Below, one piece after another: positions 45,355 through 54,424 of a stretch of DNA of 64,000 nt (position 1 is its first letter; every line of letters starts with the position of its first letter). The notes below the pieces were generated by a model, which made no database searches, was not told the origin of the DNA, and saw only the letters and a program-made list of their open reading frames with translations. This DNA is from Euborellia annulipes (Eukaryota > Arthropoda > Insecta > Dermaptera > Anisolabididae). The position numbers and the translations under genes are program-made. The stretch spans positions 62,001 through 126,000 of the forward strand of contig JAKCPI010024840.1 in the NCBI GenBank assembly GCA_023213315.1. Reading direction: 5' to 3'.

Positions 45355-48300
45355 GTTCTGGAAGGTTTCCGCGACCGGATGTATGCGAAGATAAGTTTTC
45401 TCGGGTTGAGTCGCGTGTGATGTTGAGATTAAATATATATATATATAAATATATATATATTTTTTTTCTTTATTTCAGAGCTTATAGAGGCTTGACTCTG
45501 TAATAAAGAAATATATATATATAAAAATTATAATTGTCATCTTTTTATTAAAAAAAAAAAATATCTACCTTAGTGTAAGATTTTTATACACAATACACTA
45601 CAAAAAAAAAAAAAAAAAACATAAAGATAAAAAAAAAAACACAAAAAAAAAACAAAAAAATTCTCCTCACACTATAATATTAAAAAAAATAATATCTCAC
45701 CTACTTATCAATATATATATATATATATATATATTGTTATAAAATCGACCAACAATGTCAAATACAGGTGAAATATGGAAATTGAAATTTATAATGACAA
45801 CCCTAATGCTCTGAGGATGGCCCTAAACAGGACCGAAACATCAGCAATGAGGGTTTAATAAAAGAAAACAAAAACTAGTAATTTGTTGTAACAGGGTGGT
45901 GTTTGGCTGTAGAGTAGATGTTGAAAGAAATGAAAAAAACAAGAAGAAAATGCAGCAATGTAGTTTCTTTATTGAGATTCAGCCCACGGCTAATGTTTCG
46001 ATCCTAGATTTGGACCATCAGCAGAGCTGGGGGGCTATGCCAAGTGTGGAAAGAATATATGCTTTTGACACAGCACCAGCTTTGATTATGGTCCAAACCT
46101 AGGATCAAAACTTTAGCCGTGGATTGAATCTCAATAAAGAAACTAATTTGGTTGCATTTTCTTCTTGTTTTTTCATCTCTTTCAACATCTACTCTACAGC
46201 CATACACCCACCTATTACAGCAAATTACATTTTCTGTTTAACTATGTTTTGTCATAACTGCAAGGTTTTGACCAATGATTCTGTGACCTGCAAATTATTT
46301 ATTAAAAATTGTGCGCTTACAGTTTTTCCCAAGAATTCTCGTGGCAAGTCTTTTATAAGTGTAAGTAAACACTTAATAGCTATAGTAAAATTAAACCAAT
46401 AATCGTCTATATCTTTCAAAAACTTGAATAAAATATCCTAAAAAGAATTATTATCTTTAAATAATTGAAATAAAAAAGTATTGTATAACATATTGAATAC
46501 CTTGAAATATTCATCATCTAACAGTAATTTTTTTCTTTCTGCTAAATCTTGTTTTTCTACATATCTTCGAAATGATGATATTGATCGTAAATCATCTAAT
46601 TCATTAGTTTCAAGTTGAGATATTTGATTTTTAAGGTCGTTACGTTCATAAGATATACAAAGATGATTTTTACCAAAAAAATGTTCCATTAAAAAATACT
46701 AAAAAAAAAATATATATATATAATTTTTTTTTTAAATACTCACTTTTTTCCATTCACGCTTACACTCACACACACATGCACAGTCTTTCGGCAATTTAGG
46801 CCATTTAAGACTTTAGATTAGTGGTTCACAATTGAAAATAAAGTTTTGCTAAAAAAAGGCCAATGATTTTAACGTAAGCGGCAAAGATTTTCAGCAAGGC
46901 GGAAAAAATTTCGTTTTGCTAGGGGAAAAAAAAAGGAAGGGTGCCCCTAGTGTTTAATGTTATTCCCAACGCACCTTTGGGATGCCATGGACTTAAAAAG
47001 GTTGGAAGTCACTGATTTAGACGATAATCGTTATTGAATATATATATATATATATATGGGGTCCAGGCATTTTTATTTAAGCCATTTGATATATAATTTA
47101 TATTTATTAAATGTCAACGCAATAGTAAATTTAATGAATTAAATAAAAATTGTATTATTCGTTTCATTGTTTTGTTTTGGATAAAAGATAGATAGTTAAA
47201 TAATAAAAAGTGATTCTCTAAATTTTTCCTCACCCAAATTTTTTTTGTTCTGTTCAAATTTTAATTATTATTATATTGGCGGTTTCGAAATTTTATCCGA
47301 TTTTTTTTAATTCGTTAAAACAATGCCAAATTTAATTTAAATTCATACCTTAAATCCTTGAGTGAAGCCTTTTATTGAGAAATCATAAAAAAGAAATACA
47401 TCTATAAGAAAATTAAATGGTTTACTTCCTAAAAAAAGGGGCATTTCAGCAGATAGAAATATCTAAAAAAGAAAAAAGCTCAAATTAAAATATTAATTAT
47501 TTTGTGGATTGTCAAAACGTCTTTCATCCTTAAAACATCTAGTTAATTATATCTTTTGAAAAAAAAAGTAATGATAATGAAAGATGTTTTATTATATACC
47601 AGTAAAGAAATATAATCATTACCTCTTCAATGATTTTATTCAATAAATCTGATGATCGAATAGAATGGAAAACATCAATACTAAGTAAAGACGAAATGTG
47701 AAAAGGAAATGTTCTATGTAATGCAGATAATGTTGTAGAAATTCCAAAAACCAGTACAAATGGCAATTTTGTTACGTAGCCACTGAAATAATTTATTTTA
47801 TATTAATAATTAAATATGTATTTAATAGGGTATTAAGACTGGTAAAGGATAAAAAAAGGATCAAGCCCAGGGGTTTTTTTCAGTCATAAAACCCACACCT
47901 TTAAAAGAGTTGAACATGAATCGGCAGTCAGATGGGAAAGTTAAAAGTGTTGTATATTGACAACGTTTTGCGGATCGACGTTCCAATTTTGAGACTTTCA
48001 ACCAAAATGTATTTAGACATTATTTTAATGAATATAAAGTACAATGGGCCATTTGGCCATAAAAGTCTCAAAGTGACCTCCATAGACTTATCAACTCCAA
48101 CATTTAAAAATTCTTCTATTATTTATTTTTCCCCCCAAGAGTGTCAAAGGAAGGCAGTCCTATTTTTCTAAGGAAATGTCCATCAAACAGGAGCAAGTCT
48201 AGGGAACAATTTTGAGAAATTAGTGTAAAAGGTGCAATTCCTCTTCAACAATATGTAACTAAATTTCTTTAAATAAACGTTATACCTATTATTTTTTCGA

Positions 48301-49468
48301 CATGGAACGTATTATCGTATTTTACATTAATTTATATAAGAAAAAATGTTTCACATAACGAGTGTTTCGCTTTACGAGTTTGATTCTGGAACGAATTATG
48401 CTTGTTAAGCGAGTTTCCACTATATATATATATATACCACTATATTAATATATATATATATATATATTAATGAAACCGAAATTTAGTTACCGCTTTTCAG
48501 TGGGAGAGATGAACCTGGTGCTTTGATAATAAATTTTCAATATTTGGTTTCAATTTAGCGAGGTTTAATCTTAAATCTCCTGTCCAGTTTGCTTTTAATT
48601 GGTAGTTTGGCAACCGCACTGAAACCTTTTTCCACTAGATATGAAGAAGGAAAAGCAATTAAAAACTTTCTTGCAATATTCCATAATGCGGGATAAGTAA
48701 CAAATATATCTTTTTGAAGCCAAAATAGCTTATATCATGGTATTAATTCCATTAATGGAAAGTCAAAATTAAAATGTAGGGCCAAATGGTAGCCGAGGTC
48801 AAATTATAAAAAAAAAATAAATGAGATCGACTATCGTGGACCCCCTGTTTACATCTCATAGATTACCAATTCATTTGTTTCGCTCACATGGACCGCTTGT
48901 AGGTCGTCGTTGAACCCTGTGGGTCGATATAGACCACTTTGGGAATCACTACCGTAAATACCAGCAGGGCTTGGATTTAATAATCATTTCTCTTATGAAG
49001 AAATTTTTAAATTCAATAAATAAATTATTAAAATATATACATACTTTATAATTGAGATTAAATCCTGAAGACATTTTGGGTTAAAATTTTCAAAATCCGG
49101 AATAATTACAATTAATTTTTTGAAAGAATCTGTCATTTCTTTATCATAAAAGCTTTCATTCTCTTTAATACTTTGATACCATGCTTCTAGAACTGGAAAA
49201 TTACAATCTTTTTTTGTAAAATGATATGTTTGTTGTTCTTCAACTATATCCTAGAAATAGAAAAGGGAAGAAATTAATAATAAATATGAAACTATATATG
49301 GAATATAGATGGCATTTTCAATCCAAGACAGGAATTAATTATAATTTATATTTATTAACTCAAAAGAAGTAATTAACATAAGAGTTTTTTAAGATTTCTT
49401 CAACCTAGTCTTTTGGGAAGAGATTAACTTTCTATGGATTGATTCCGGACTCGGGCCATTTGTGGACC

Positions 49469-49502
<34 letters not shown>

Positions 49503-52007
49503 GGAGTGGGTGCATAAGGTCCGAAGACATATAATGACCAGTGGTGGCACATGCAGCCAGGAGGAATATAGTTTAAAAATAAATAAATAAATAAAGGCGA
49601 AGCATAAAAGGGGAACTCAACTGCGAGAACTGAGAAGATGCCTGTTGAGATTAGTCTTGATTAAGCCGGGTTCACACTATGTAACAAAACAGGATACATA
49701 ACAAGTTATGTAACAAATTTTTTTATAACTTGTTATAAAATAGAGATAGAATATAGACATCCAGACCATATAACAAAACAAAATGAGTATGTGGGAGCTG
49801 TTATTTAGTATTTAGTATTTAAAATGACCTCACACGTAGAGGATGTGATTTTGGCAGCAGCAGCTTGCGTGATTTTATGTAGGCGGCGGGTAAATAAACG
49901 AAGATTTTGTGTATGCCATCATTAAGAGCTCGAGGAACATATAGTGGAACAATTCTTTTACAGAATTTAACAATGGATGACATTGACCCATTGGCAGTAG
50001 ACATTAAATGTGACGGTAGTTTTGAAAACTTCCTCAGGATGACCAGTTCTGATTTTGATTATCTTATAAATGAAATTGGGCATAAAATAGGCAAAAATGT
50101 TTAAGTAAATGTTTAATAAGTATAAGTGTGGACAAGATGTTTAGAAAAAAAAGGGAAAAAAGCTGGAAAAAAAAGAAAAGGATGTTTTATGTTATCCATC
50201 AAGTGGAGGTAAAGATCAAAGAAAGTTATAAAACTTTGTTTTATAACACGTCGCCGATTTGTCCACACTTGTTATTAAACATTTACTTAAACATTTTTGC
50301 CTATTTTATGGCCAATTTCATTTATAAGATAATCAAAATCAGAACTGGTCATCCTGAGGAAGTTTTTAAAACTACCGTCACATTTACTGTCTACTGCCAA
50401 TGGGTCAATGTCATCCATTGTTAAATTCTGTAAAAGAATTGTTCCACCATATGTTCCTCGAGCTCTTAACGATGGCGTACCCAAAATCTTCGTTTATTTA
50501 CCCGCCGCCTACATAAAATCACGCAAGCTACTGCTGCCAAAATCACATCCTCTACGTATGAGGTCATTTTAAATACTAAATACTAAATAACAGCTCCCAC
50601 ATACTCATTTTGTTTTGTTACATGGTCTGAATGTATCTGCTATTATTTAACAAGTTTTAAAACAAAGTTGTACAACAAATTTGTTACTAAACTTGTTATG
50701 TATCCTGTTTTGTTACATAGTGTGGACCCGGCTTAAGATACTTTTGTTTCTAAGATACTCTAGATCAGTGGTTCCCAACCGGTATGCCCCGGCACCCAAG
50801 GGTGCCGCGAGATATTAAGGTAAAAAAAAGAGGCGGAAAAAATAAAGTTTTGCAAGAAAAAAGGTCAAATGATTTAAACAGAAGCGGCAAAAATTTCCAT
50901 AGGACGGAAAAAATAAAGCTTTGCTAAAAAAAAGATCAAATGATTTTCACAGAAAAGAGGAAAATTTTTGCAAGGGCGGCAAAATTTCGTTTTGCTAGGG
51001 GAAAAAAAGAAGCTAAAGGGACACAATAAAAAAAAAAAAGAAGGGTGCCCCTAGTGTGTAATGTTATTCCCAACACCTTTGGGGTGCCGTGGACTTCAAA
51101 AGGTTGGGAAACACTGCTCTAGATATACAAAATCATTGAATCGAGTATCTTGTATTTAGATACTTGGTTTTAAAAAAGGAATTTAGTGTGTATTTTGTAT
51201 TTAGATACTTAAAAATTGAGTATCTTCGACTTCAAAAAAGATTTCAATTTTTCATATTTGAATTTGCAGTCTATCATTTTGATACTAAAACGTCATTATA
51301 TTCCCAGGTAAAGAAAAATAAATCAAGAATAGTAATAGAATTTAAACCAGAGTAAATATAAAATATTTATTCTCCATATAATAGGTATGCTTTGTGTAAC
51401 GAGCAAGATAAAAAAAAATACTTTTTGTAAAATAAAAGAAAACAAAGAGATGTCTTATACCTGGTTTTCAGGAGATAATAAATATTGAGATATTAAATGT
51501 TCGATAGTATTTTTTAAAGTCGAACATTTTTTAGAATCTAGAACAGATATATAGGATGTAACTGATTCTTGTAATTTCTTTTTAAATATTTGAATTATAT
51601 CATTATGATCGGAAAGATTTGTCCCAGTGAGAAATCCAACAGAGGGAATAAATTTCTGATTAAAGTCACAATTTCTAACGTGTTCAACTAGTTCCAAAAT
51701 GACATCAGAAAAAACATTATCCTGAATATGCTAAAAAAAATATTAAAAAATCTCAATCAAAAGTTTTTTTTTTTATTAATTGAAAAAACTAAATACCTTT
51801 AACTTCGTGTCAATGAAATTCCATAATTTTTTATATTTTTTATACCACAATTCATCGCAAAATTCTTCTTTAATTATTTTCCTATTTCTCTTTTTCAAAT
51901 CAAAGGGTTTATAAACAAATATGCCCTAAAAAAAAAAATTAAGCAACGATTTTACAAATTTTCAGGGATAAAGTTTTTACCTTTGATGTTGAAATATTAG
52001 AATCCAT
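41429..52007 (-). CDS. ORC3: Origin recognition complex subunit 3 (gene-level, 13 exons)
   Basis: Subunit of the six-protein origin recognition complex that marks replication origins and loads MCM helicase in the nucleus. Thirteen phase-consistent exons give about 683 residues, against 711 for human ORC3 recalled from memory. Landmarks in order: [114 protein letters not shown]; and a C-terminus [19 protein letters not shown]. The stop TAA overlaps an AATAAA signal (41424-41429). Introns carry hammerhead foldbacks, a Harbinger-like foldback and hAT elements. Confidence 0.96.
41871..42064 (-). CDS. ORC3: ORC3 exon 12
   Basis: 194 nt, phase 0 in and 2 out: [20 protein letters not shown], then [20 protein letters not shown] and [28 protein letters not shown] is nearly invariant among animal ORC3 proteins. 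Acceptor TTTTTTTAG, donor CA|GTATCC. Confidence 0.95.
42934..43167 (-). CDS. ORC3: ORC3 exon 11
   Basis: 78 codons: [40 protein letters not shown] and [17 protein letters not shown]. Aligns with the PPETQPLHE...PRIALHTALNNPYYYLK block. Acceptor TTTTTTTTAG, donor CAG|GTATTC. Confidence 0.94.
43637..43755. repeat. Near-perfect 119-bp palindrome
   Basis: ATAGAAGGAACCGGAGAATA, AAACCAGCCGTTAATGGACG, CCTCTCACATCAAT, short loop ACGAATTAA, then the exact complement. Lies in the ORC3 intron between exons 10 and 11. Shares GAGAATAA-ACCAGC with the 14822 and 39628 foldbacks. Confidence 0.85.
43790..43985 (-). repeat. tRNA-derived SINE-like copy (family E, copy 1)
   Basis: On minus: CCCGTGGCTCAGAGAGAAGA (box A region), GGGTTCGCTTCCC (box B), then a tail ending CTCAGATGCCGAAAAAGACC and A-rich sequence. 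Matches 60212-60390. Fragments of the tail occur at about 4385-4435, 46785-46815 and 55503-55550. Confidence 0.68.
44016..44183 (-). CDS. ORC3: ORC3 exon 10
   Basis: 56 codons, acidic: [40 protein letters not shown] and [10 protein letters not shown]. The length and acidity of this linker resemble the Glu-rich insert of vertebrate ORC3; sequence similarity is weak. Acceptor TTTTTCAG, donor GAA|GTAATT. Confidence 0.82.
44254..44382 (-). CDS. ORC3: ORC3 exon 9
   Basis: 43 codons: [20 protein letters not shown], then [20 protein letters not shown] and IFS. Acceptor TTTTTTAG, donor TCT|GTAAGT. Corresponds to the helical winged-helix linker of ORC3. Confidence 0.87.
44517..44549 (-). ncRNA. Hammerhead ribozyme motif (minus)
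   Basis: CTGAAGA, T, GGC-A-GGG...CCC-A-GCC stem II (6 bp with an A/A mismatch), GAAACGTC. Stem I GG/CC plus an outer pairing in the arm. Confidence 0.72.
44601..44634 (+). ncRNA. Hammerhead ribozyme motif (plus)
   Basis: CTGAAGA 44601-44607, the same GGC/GCC plus GGG/CCC stem II, GAAACGTC from 44628. Stem I: GG/CC, internal loop, CTTT/AAAG. Confidence 0.74.
44775..45120. repeat. Foldback, decayed hammerhead family
   Basis: GGGGTTGGAGAATAATAACC...GCTCCACCTTACGTCC pairs with the right end GGTTATTATTCTCCAACCC. On minus CTGAAGATGATGCATG... is followed by GAC-AAAA, with G12 of the core lost. Related to 39628-39862. Confidence 0.6.
45275..45525. repeat. Foldback around TA and CT microsatellites
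   Basis: TTTCTTTATTTCAGAGTCAAGCC and GGCTTGACTCTGTAATAAAG flank a GTTCTGGAAGGTTTCCGCGA segment that also occurs, diverged, at 37312-37370. Confidence 0.55.
45811..45842 (+). ncRNA. Hammerhead ribozyme motif (CUGAGGA variant)
   Basis: CTGAGGA (N7 = G is allowed), T, GG-C-CCT...AGG-A-CC stem II, GAAACATC. Followed by AGCAATGAGGG. Isolated copy, not in a clear foldback. Confidence 0.6.
45893..46212. repeat. Foldback, degenerate hammerhead family
   Basis: GGGTGGTGTTTGGCTGTAGAG...TTGAAAGA and its complement (TCTTTCAACATCTACTCTAC, then AGCC). On minus GCTGATGGTCC...GGATC-GAAAC has G for A9 of the core. Ends 110 bp from ORC3 exon 8. Confidence 0.6.
46321..46437 (-). CDS. ORC3: ORC3 exon 8
   Basis: 39 codons: [20 protein letters not shown], then [19 protein letters not shown]. 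Matches the YHMNYFLVLRCLHKF-x-LPKYPLG positions of human ORC3. Acceptor CTTTTTAG, donor ACT|GTAAGC. It lies about 110 bp from a hammerhead-type foldback (45890-46210). Confidence 0.88.
46501..46698 (-). CDS. ORC3: ORC3 exon 7
   Basis: 66 codons: [40 protein letters not shown] and LLLDDEYFK. The SFRRYVEKQ motif is an excellent family marker. Acceptor TTTTTTTAG, donor AAG|GTATTC. Confidence 0.94.
46818..47022. mobile_element. Decayed hAT-type element
   Basis: TAGTGGTTCACAATTG...GGTTGGAAGTCACTG, with the same interior words as 50766-51116 (TTTCGTTTTGCTAGGGG, GGGTGCCCCTAGTGT). Target duplication imperfect (6 of 8). Confidence 0.65.
47349..47462 (-). CDS. ORC3: ORC3 exon 6
   Basis: 38 codons: [20 protein letters not shown] through [14 protein letters not shown], corresponding to the IFLYHDFSVQNFIKGL block in human ORC3. 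Acceptor TTTTTTAG, donor AAG|GTATGA. Confidence 0.9.
47623..47782 (-). CDS. ORC3: ORC3 exon 5
   Basis: 160 nt, phase 2 to 0: [20 protein letters not shown], then [20 protein letters not shown] and [12 protein letters not shown]. Strong match to the LILIFGIATSP...SSLLCIELFQS region. Acceptor TTTCAG, donor GAG|GTAATG. Confidence 0.94.
48840..48960. repeat. Possible hAT end fragment
   Basis: GTGGACCCCCTG... to GACCACTTTGGGAATCACTA resembles the subterminal region of CAGTG-ended hAT elements. No target duplication seen. Confidence 0.3.
49045..49250 (-). CDS. ORC3: ORC3 exon 4
   Basis: 206 nt, phase 0 in and 2 out. Codes [20 protein letters not shown] through [20 protein letters not shown]. The [10 protein letters not shown] stretch matches the VVVILKDMESF position (Walker B-like strand) of human ORC3. 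Acceptor TTTCTAG, donor GTATGT. Confidence 0.9.
49471..49501 (+). repeat. 31-nt T tract
   Basis: Immediately precedes the inverted LINE fragment at 49502. On minus it is a poly-A tail, supporting a retroposed 3' end. Confidence 0.8.
49502..49660 (-). mobile_element. LINE 3' fragment with poly-A (minus)
   Basis: GGTGCATAAGGTCC, CCAGTGGTGGCACATGCAGCC, GGGGAACTCAACTG: inverted match to 30830-30960. The T tract before it acts as its poly-A tail. Confidence 0.5.
49663..50734. mobile_element. Harbinger-like foldback with inverted transposase fragments
   Basis: Ends AAGCCGGGTTCACACTATGT / ACATAGTGTGGACCCGGCTT at TTAA borders. Each arm holds a copy of the same coding piece: [15 protein letters not shown], then [20 protein letters not shown], the N-terminal FRM-x-x-xFD pattern of PIF/Harbinger nucleases. 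The left arm reads on plus (49823-50101), the right on minus (50287-50570). No DDE domain, so non-autonomous. Confidence 0.78.
50766..51116. mobile_element. hAT-type element, 351 bp, exact 8-bp TSD
   Basis: CAGTGGTTCCCAACC / GGTTGGGAAACACTG ends, flanked by CTCTAGAT at 50758-50765 and 51117-51124. The interior has GCGGAAAAAATAAAG-like repeats. No transposase. Confidence 0.9.
51461..51730 (-). CDS. ORC3: ORC3 exon 3
   Basis: 90 codons: [18 protein letters not shown]..., [20 protein letters not shown], then [20 protein letters not shown] and [10 protein letters not shown]. It aligns with the ALVLGVN-x-DH block of the degenerate AAA-like domain of ORC3. Donor CAG|GTATAA. Confidence 0.94.
51797..51925 (-). 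CDS. ORC3: ORC3 exon 2
   Basis: 43 codons, phase 0 to 0: [20 protein letters not shown] through [13 protein letters not shown]. Acceptor TTTTTAG, donor AAG|GTATTT. Lys-rich segment before the ORC3 N-terminal domain. Confidence 0.9.
51981..52007 (-). CDS. ORC3: ORC3 exon 1
   Basis: ATG at 52007 codes MDSNISTSK, then donor AAG|GTAAAA. Its join to GIFVYKPF in exon 2 reproduces the SKGxFVxKP start seen in animal ORC3, which supports this start codon. Confidence 0.9.
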
Positions 52008-52145
52008 TTTATTTAGAGTAAAATGACATTCAAGGCATCACTTTTATAATAAAAAGATTATAATTATAGAAAATAATTTGACAATAAGTAAAAATTTAGA
52101 TGAAACCGTCCAATTGTCAATGAATATAAAAAAAAAAAAACAATT

Positions 52146-52153
52146 TTTGGCGC
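52146..52153 (+). promoter_or_regulatory. E2F-like site upstream of ORC3
   Basis: TTTGGCGC matches the E2F/DP consensus TTTSSCGC and stands about 140 bp upstream of the ORC3 start codon in otherwise AT-rich sequence. E2F control of replication-licensing genes is established in animals; that this copy is bound is inference. Confidence 0.5.
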
Positions 52154-52528
52154 TTAAAACAGGTGTGATATGAGCAACAAGTTGTCAGATAGGTCCATTA
52201 TTTTAAAAATATAAATAAAAAATAAAAAATGAAAAAAAATATCTTTTATTTAAAAATAAATAATAATCTATCAGTATCATTGTAATTGTTAGATTTTATA
52301 GTTATTTTGTCTGCTTGTAGAAAATAAGTAAAATAAGTTGCTTTTTTTTATTAAGACTTTAAAAAAATTTTTTTTATTTTATTCAATTTTGATATATTCA
52401 TATTAATTATAAAAAATTATAATATTGCACCCTAAACATAGGGTTACCAAAATTTATATTCCACAAATCCTTTCTCTCGTTATAATGACAGATAAATGAA
52501 ATATATAAATAATTTGATTAAAAAAAAA

Positions 52529-53821
52529 GTGCAGGAGGTGGATTTGAACTCGCGAAGTTTGGTTACGTGAGATTGGAAAAAAAAATTCAATGATGACTTC
52601 TTAACCACTTGAGCCACACTTGATATAAATTTTTAAGGAAAAAATAAGCTTTATAAGAAAGATAAAATAAAAGAAGTATTAAAAAAATTTTAATATTCCA
52701 CATATGATATATCATTTTTCTTTACTTTTTATGCTGATTAATAATTTATAATAAAAAAGTCACTAGCATGCATAATTTTCAAATAATTCAATGGGAAAAC
52801 GTCAGATTGCTTATGCCTTGATGTAATTAAACCAAAAACTCTATCTAACATATGATACATGTCATTAATTCTTGAATTCCCCCTGATTTCAGAGAACTAA
52901 AGCCCTTTTAATTATATGATCTAATTTGGGAGTTATTGGCGATCAAAGTTAAGTCTATTTTCCACCTTAATGACATCAACAACACTCAATTGTATATTTT
53001 CGAAAAAGCTTATTTAGCATTGTCTGATTAAAACCAAATTTTTACCAGAGGTTTATAATTAATAAATGAGTTTTTTTCTAAAGTTTCATTGAGATTGGTA
53101 AAGAAATAAATGAAATATTGACTATTTTATAAATTGAGTTTTAGAATTCGGGATCCCGAATGGGTAAAGAGAGCGCTCTGTGAACCGTGTCTAGGCTTGA
53201 ATCTGAGATCCCAATTCTAAAACTTAATTTACAAAATACTCAATATTTTATTTATTTCTTTACCAATCTAAATGAAACTTTGGAAAAAAACTCATTTTTT
53301 AATTATAAATCTCTGGTAAAAATTTGGTTTTAATCAGACAATGCTAAATAAGCTTTTTCGAAAATATAGAATTGAGTGTGGTTCGTGTCATTAAGGTCGA
53401 AAATAAGCTTAACTTTGATCGTCAATAACTCATAGTCTAATAAAGGCTTTAGTTCTCTGAAATCAGGGGGAATTCAAGAATTAATGACATGTCTCATATG
53501 CTAGATAGAGTTTTTGGTTTAATTACATCAAGGCATAAACAATCTGACGTTTGTCCATTGAATTATTTGAAAATTATGCATGCTAGTGACTTTTTTATTA
53601 TAAATTATTAATCAGCATAAAAAGTAAAGAAAAATGATATATCATATGTGGAATATTAAAATTTTTTTAATACTTCTTTTATTTTATCTTTCTTATATGG
53701 CTTATAATTCCTTTATTCAATTAATTAAAGTGTGGCTCAAGTGGTTAATTCGTCCTCATTCTATATTTTTTTTCCATTCTCAAGTAACCAAACTTCGCGA
53801 GTTCAAATCCACCTCCTGCAC
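52529..53821. repeat. 1.3-kb foldback with tRNA-like ends (F1)
   Basis: Both ends are tRNA-like: 52529-52619 (minus) and 53730-53821 (plus), each with GTGTGGCTCAAGTGGTTAA (box A), GCGAGTTCAAATCC (box B), and a GTG...CAC closing stem. Between them about 600-bp arms pair, with a 70-bp centre (53148-53220) containing GAGAGCGCTCTGTG. Confidence 0.8.
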
Positions 53822-54068
53822 TTTTTTTTTATTCTTAACTGTTTTTTATACCTCATGTGAGGGGGAGGAGGGGGACTGGCGTATTAATTTTTAAAATTTT
53901 ATATTCAAAATAAAATTTAATTCCCAAAAAAATATTTTTCTCTAATCTTGGTCTTTGTAACAGGAGTGGAGAATAGAATAGTAAAGGAGTGTGTTGGCGC
54001 CAAAAAAAAAAAAAAACTCTGTTTTTAATCTCCGGGTATATATCGTGGAAATTTATCATATAAATTAT

Positions 54069-54407
54069 TAGGAACCGACCGAATATTCGTTTTCGGTTAC
54101 GGTTTCGGCCAAAAATCATGGTTTCGGCCGTAGTTTCGGTTTCGGCCCAAAAGTAGCCGAAACGAGAGTCTTAAAAAATGGGATGAGACTCGCATGCAAA
54201 AAAAAAAAAAAAAAGGTCAAATGATTTGCACTTGAGGGAGAAAAAAAATTTAGTCTCCCTAAAAAAAAGGTAAAATGATTTTCACGGGAGGGAAAAATAA
54301 TTCAAAAAAAAAAAAGGTAAAATGAAAAAAAAATTTTATAGGAAATACAAGTTTCGGTTTCGGCCGAAACTAAGGTTGAGGCCGAATATTCGGTTTCGGT
54401 TTCGGCT
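54069..54407. mobile_element. Truncated hAT-type copy in the left arm
   Basis: Inverted copy of 56275-56634 with TAAATTAT target sequence on its outer side (54061-54068) only; its inner end (the GACCC side) is missing near 54407, where the palindrome breaks. Confidence 0.7.
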
Positions 54408-54424
54408 GAGGATATCTCAGGCTA

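Noticed and set aside
53730..53821. Functional tRNA gene
   Set aside because: Box A, box B and a partial acceptor stem are present, but the anticodon arm does not fold well and the sequence is the terminus of a foldback repeat found four times here.
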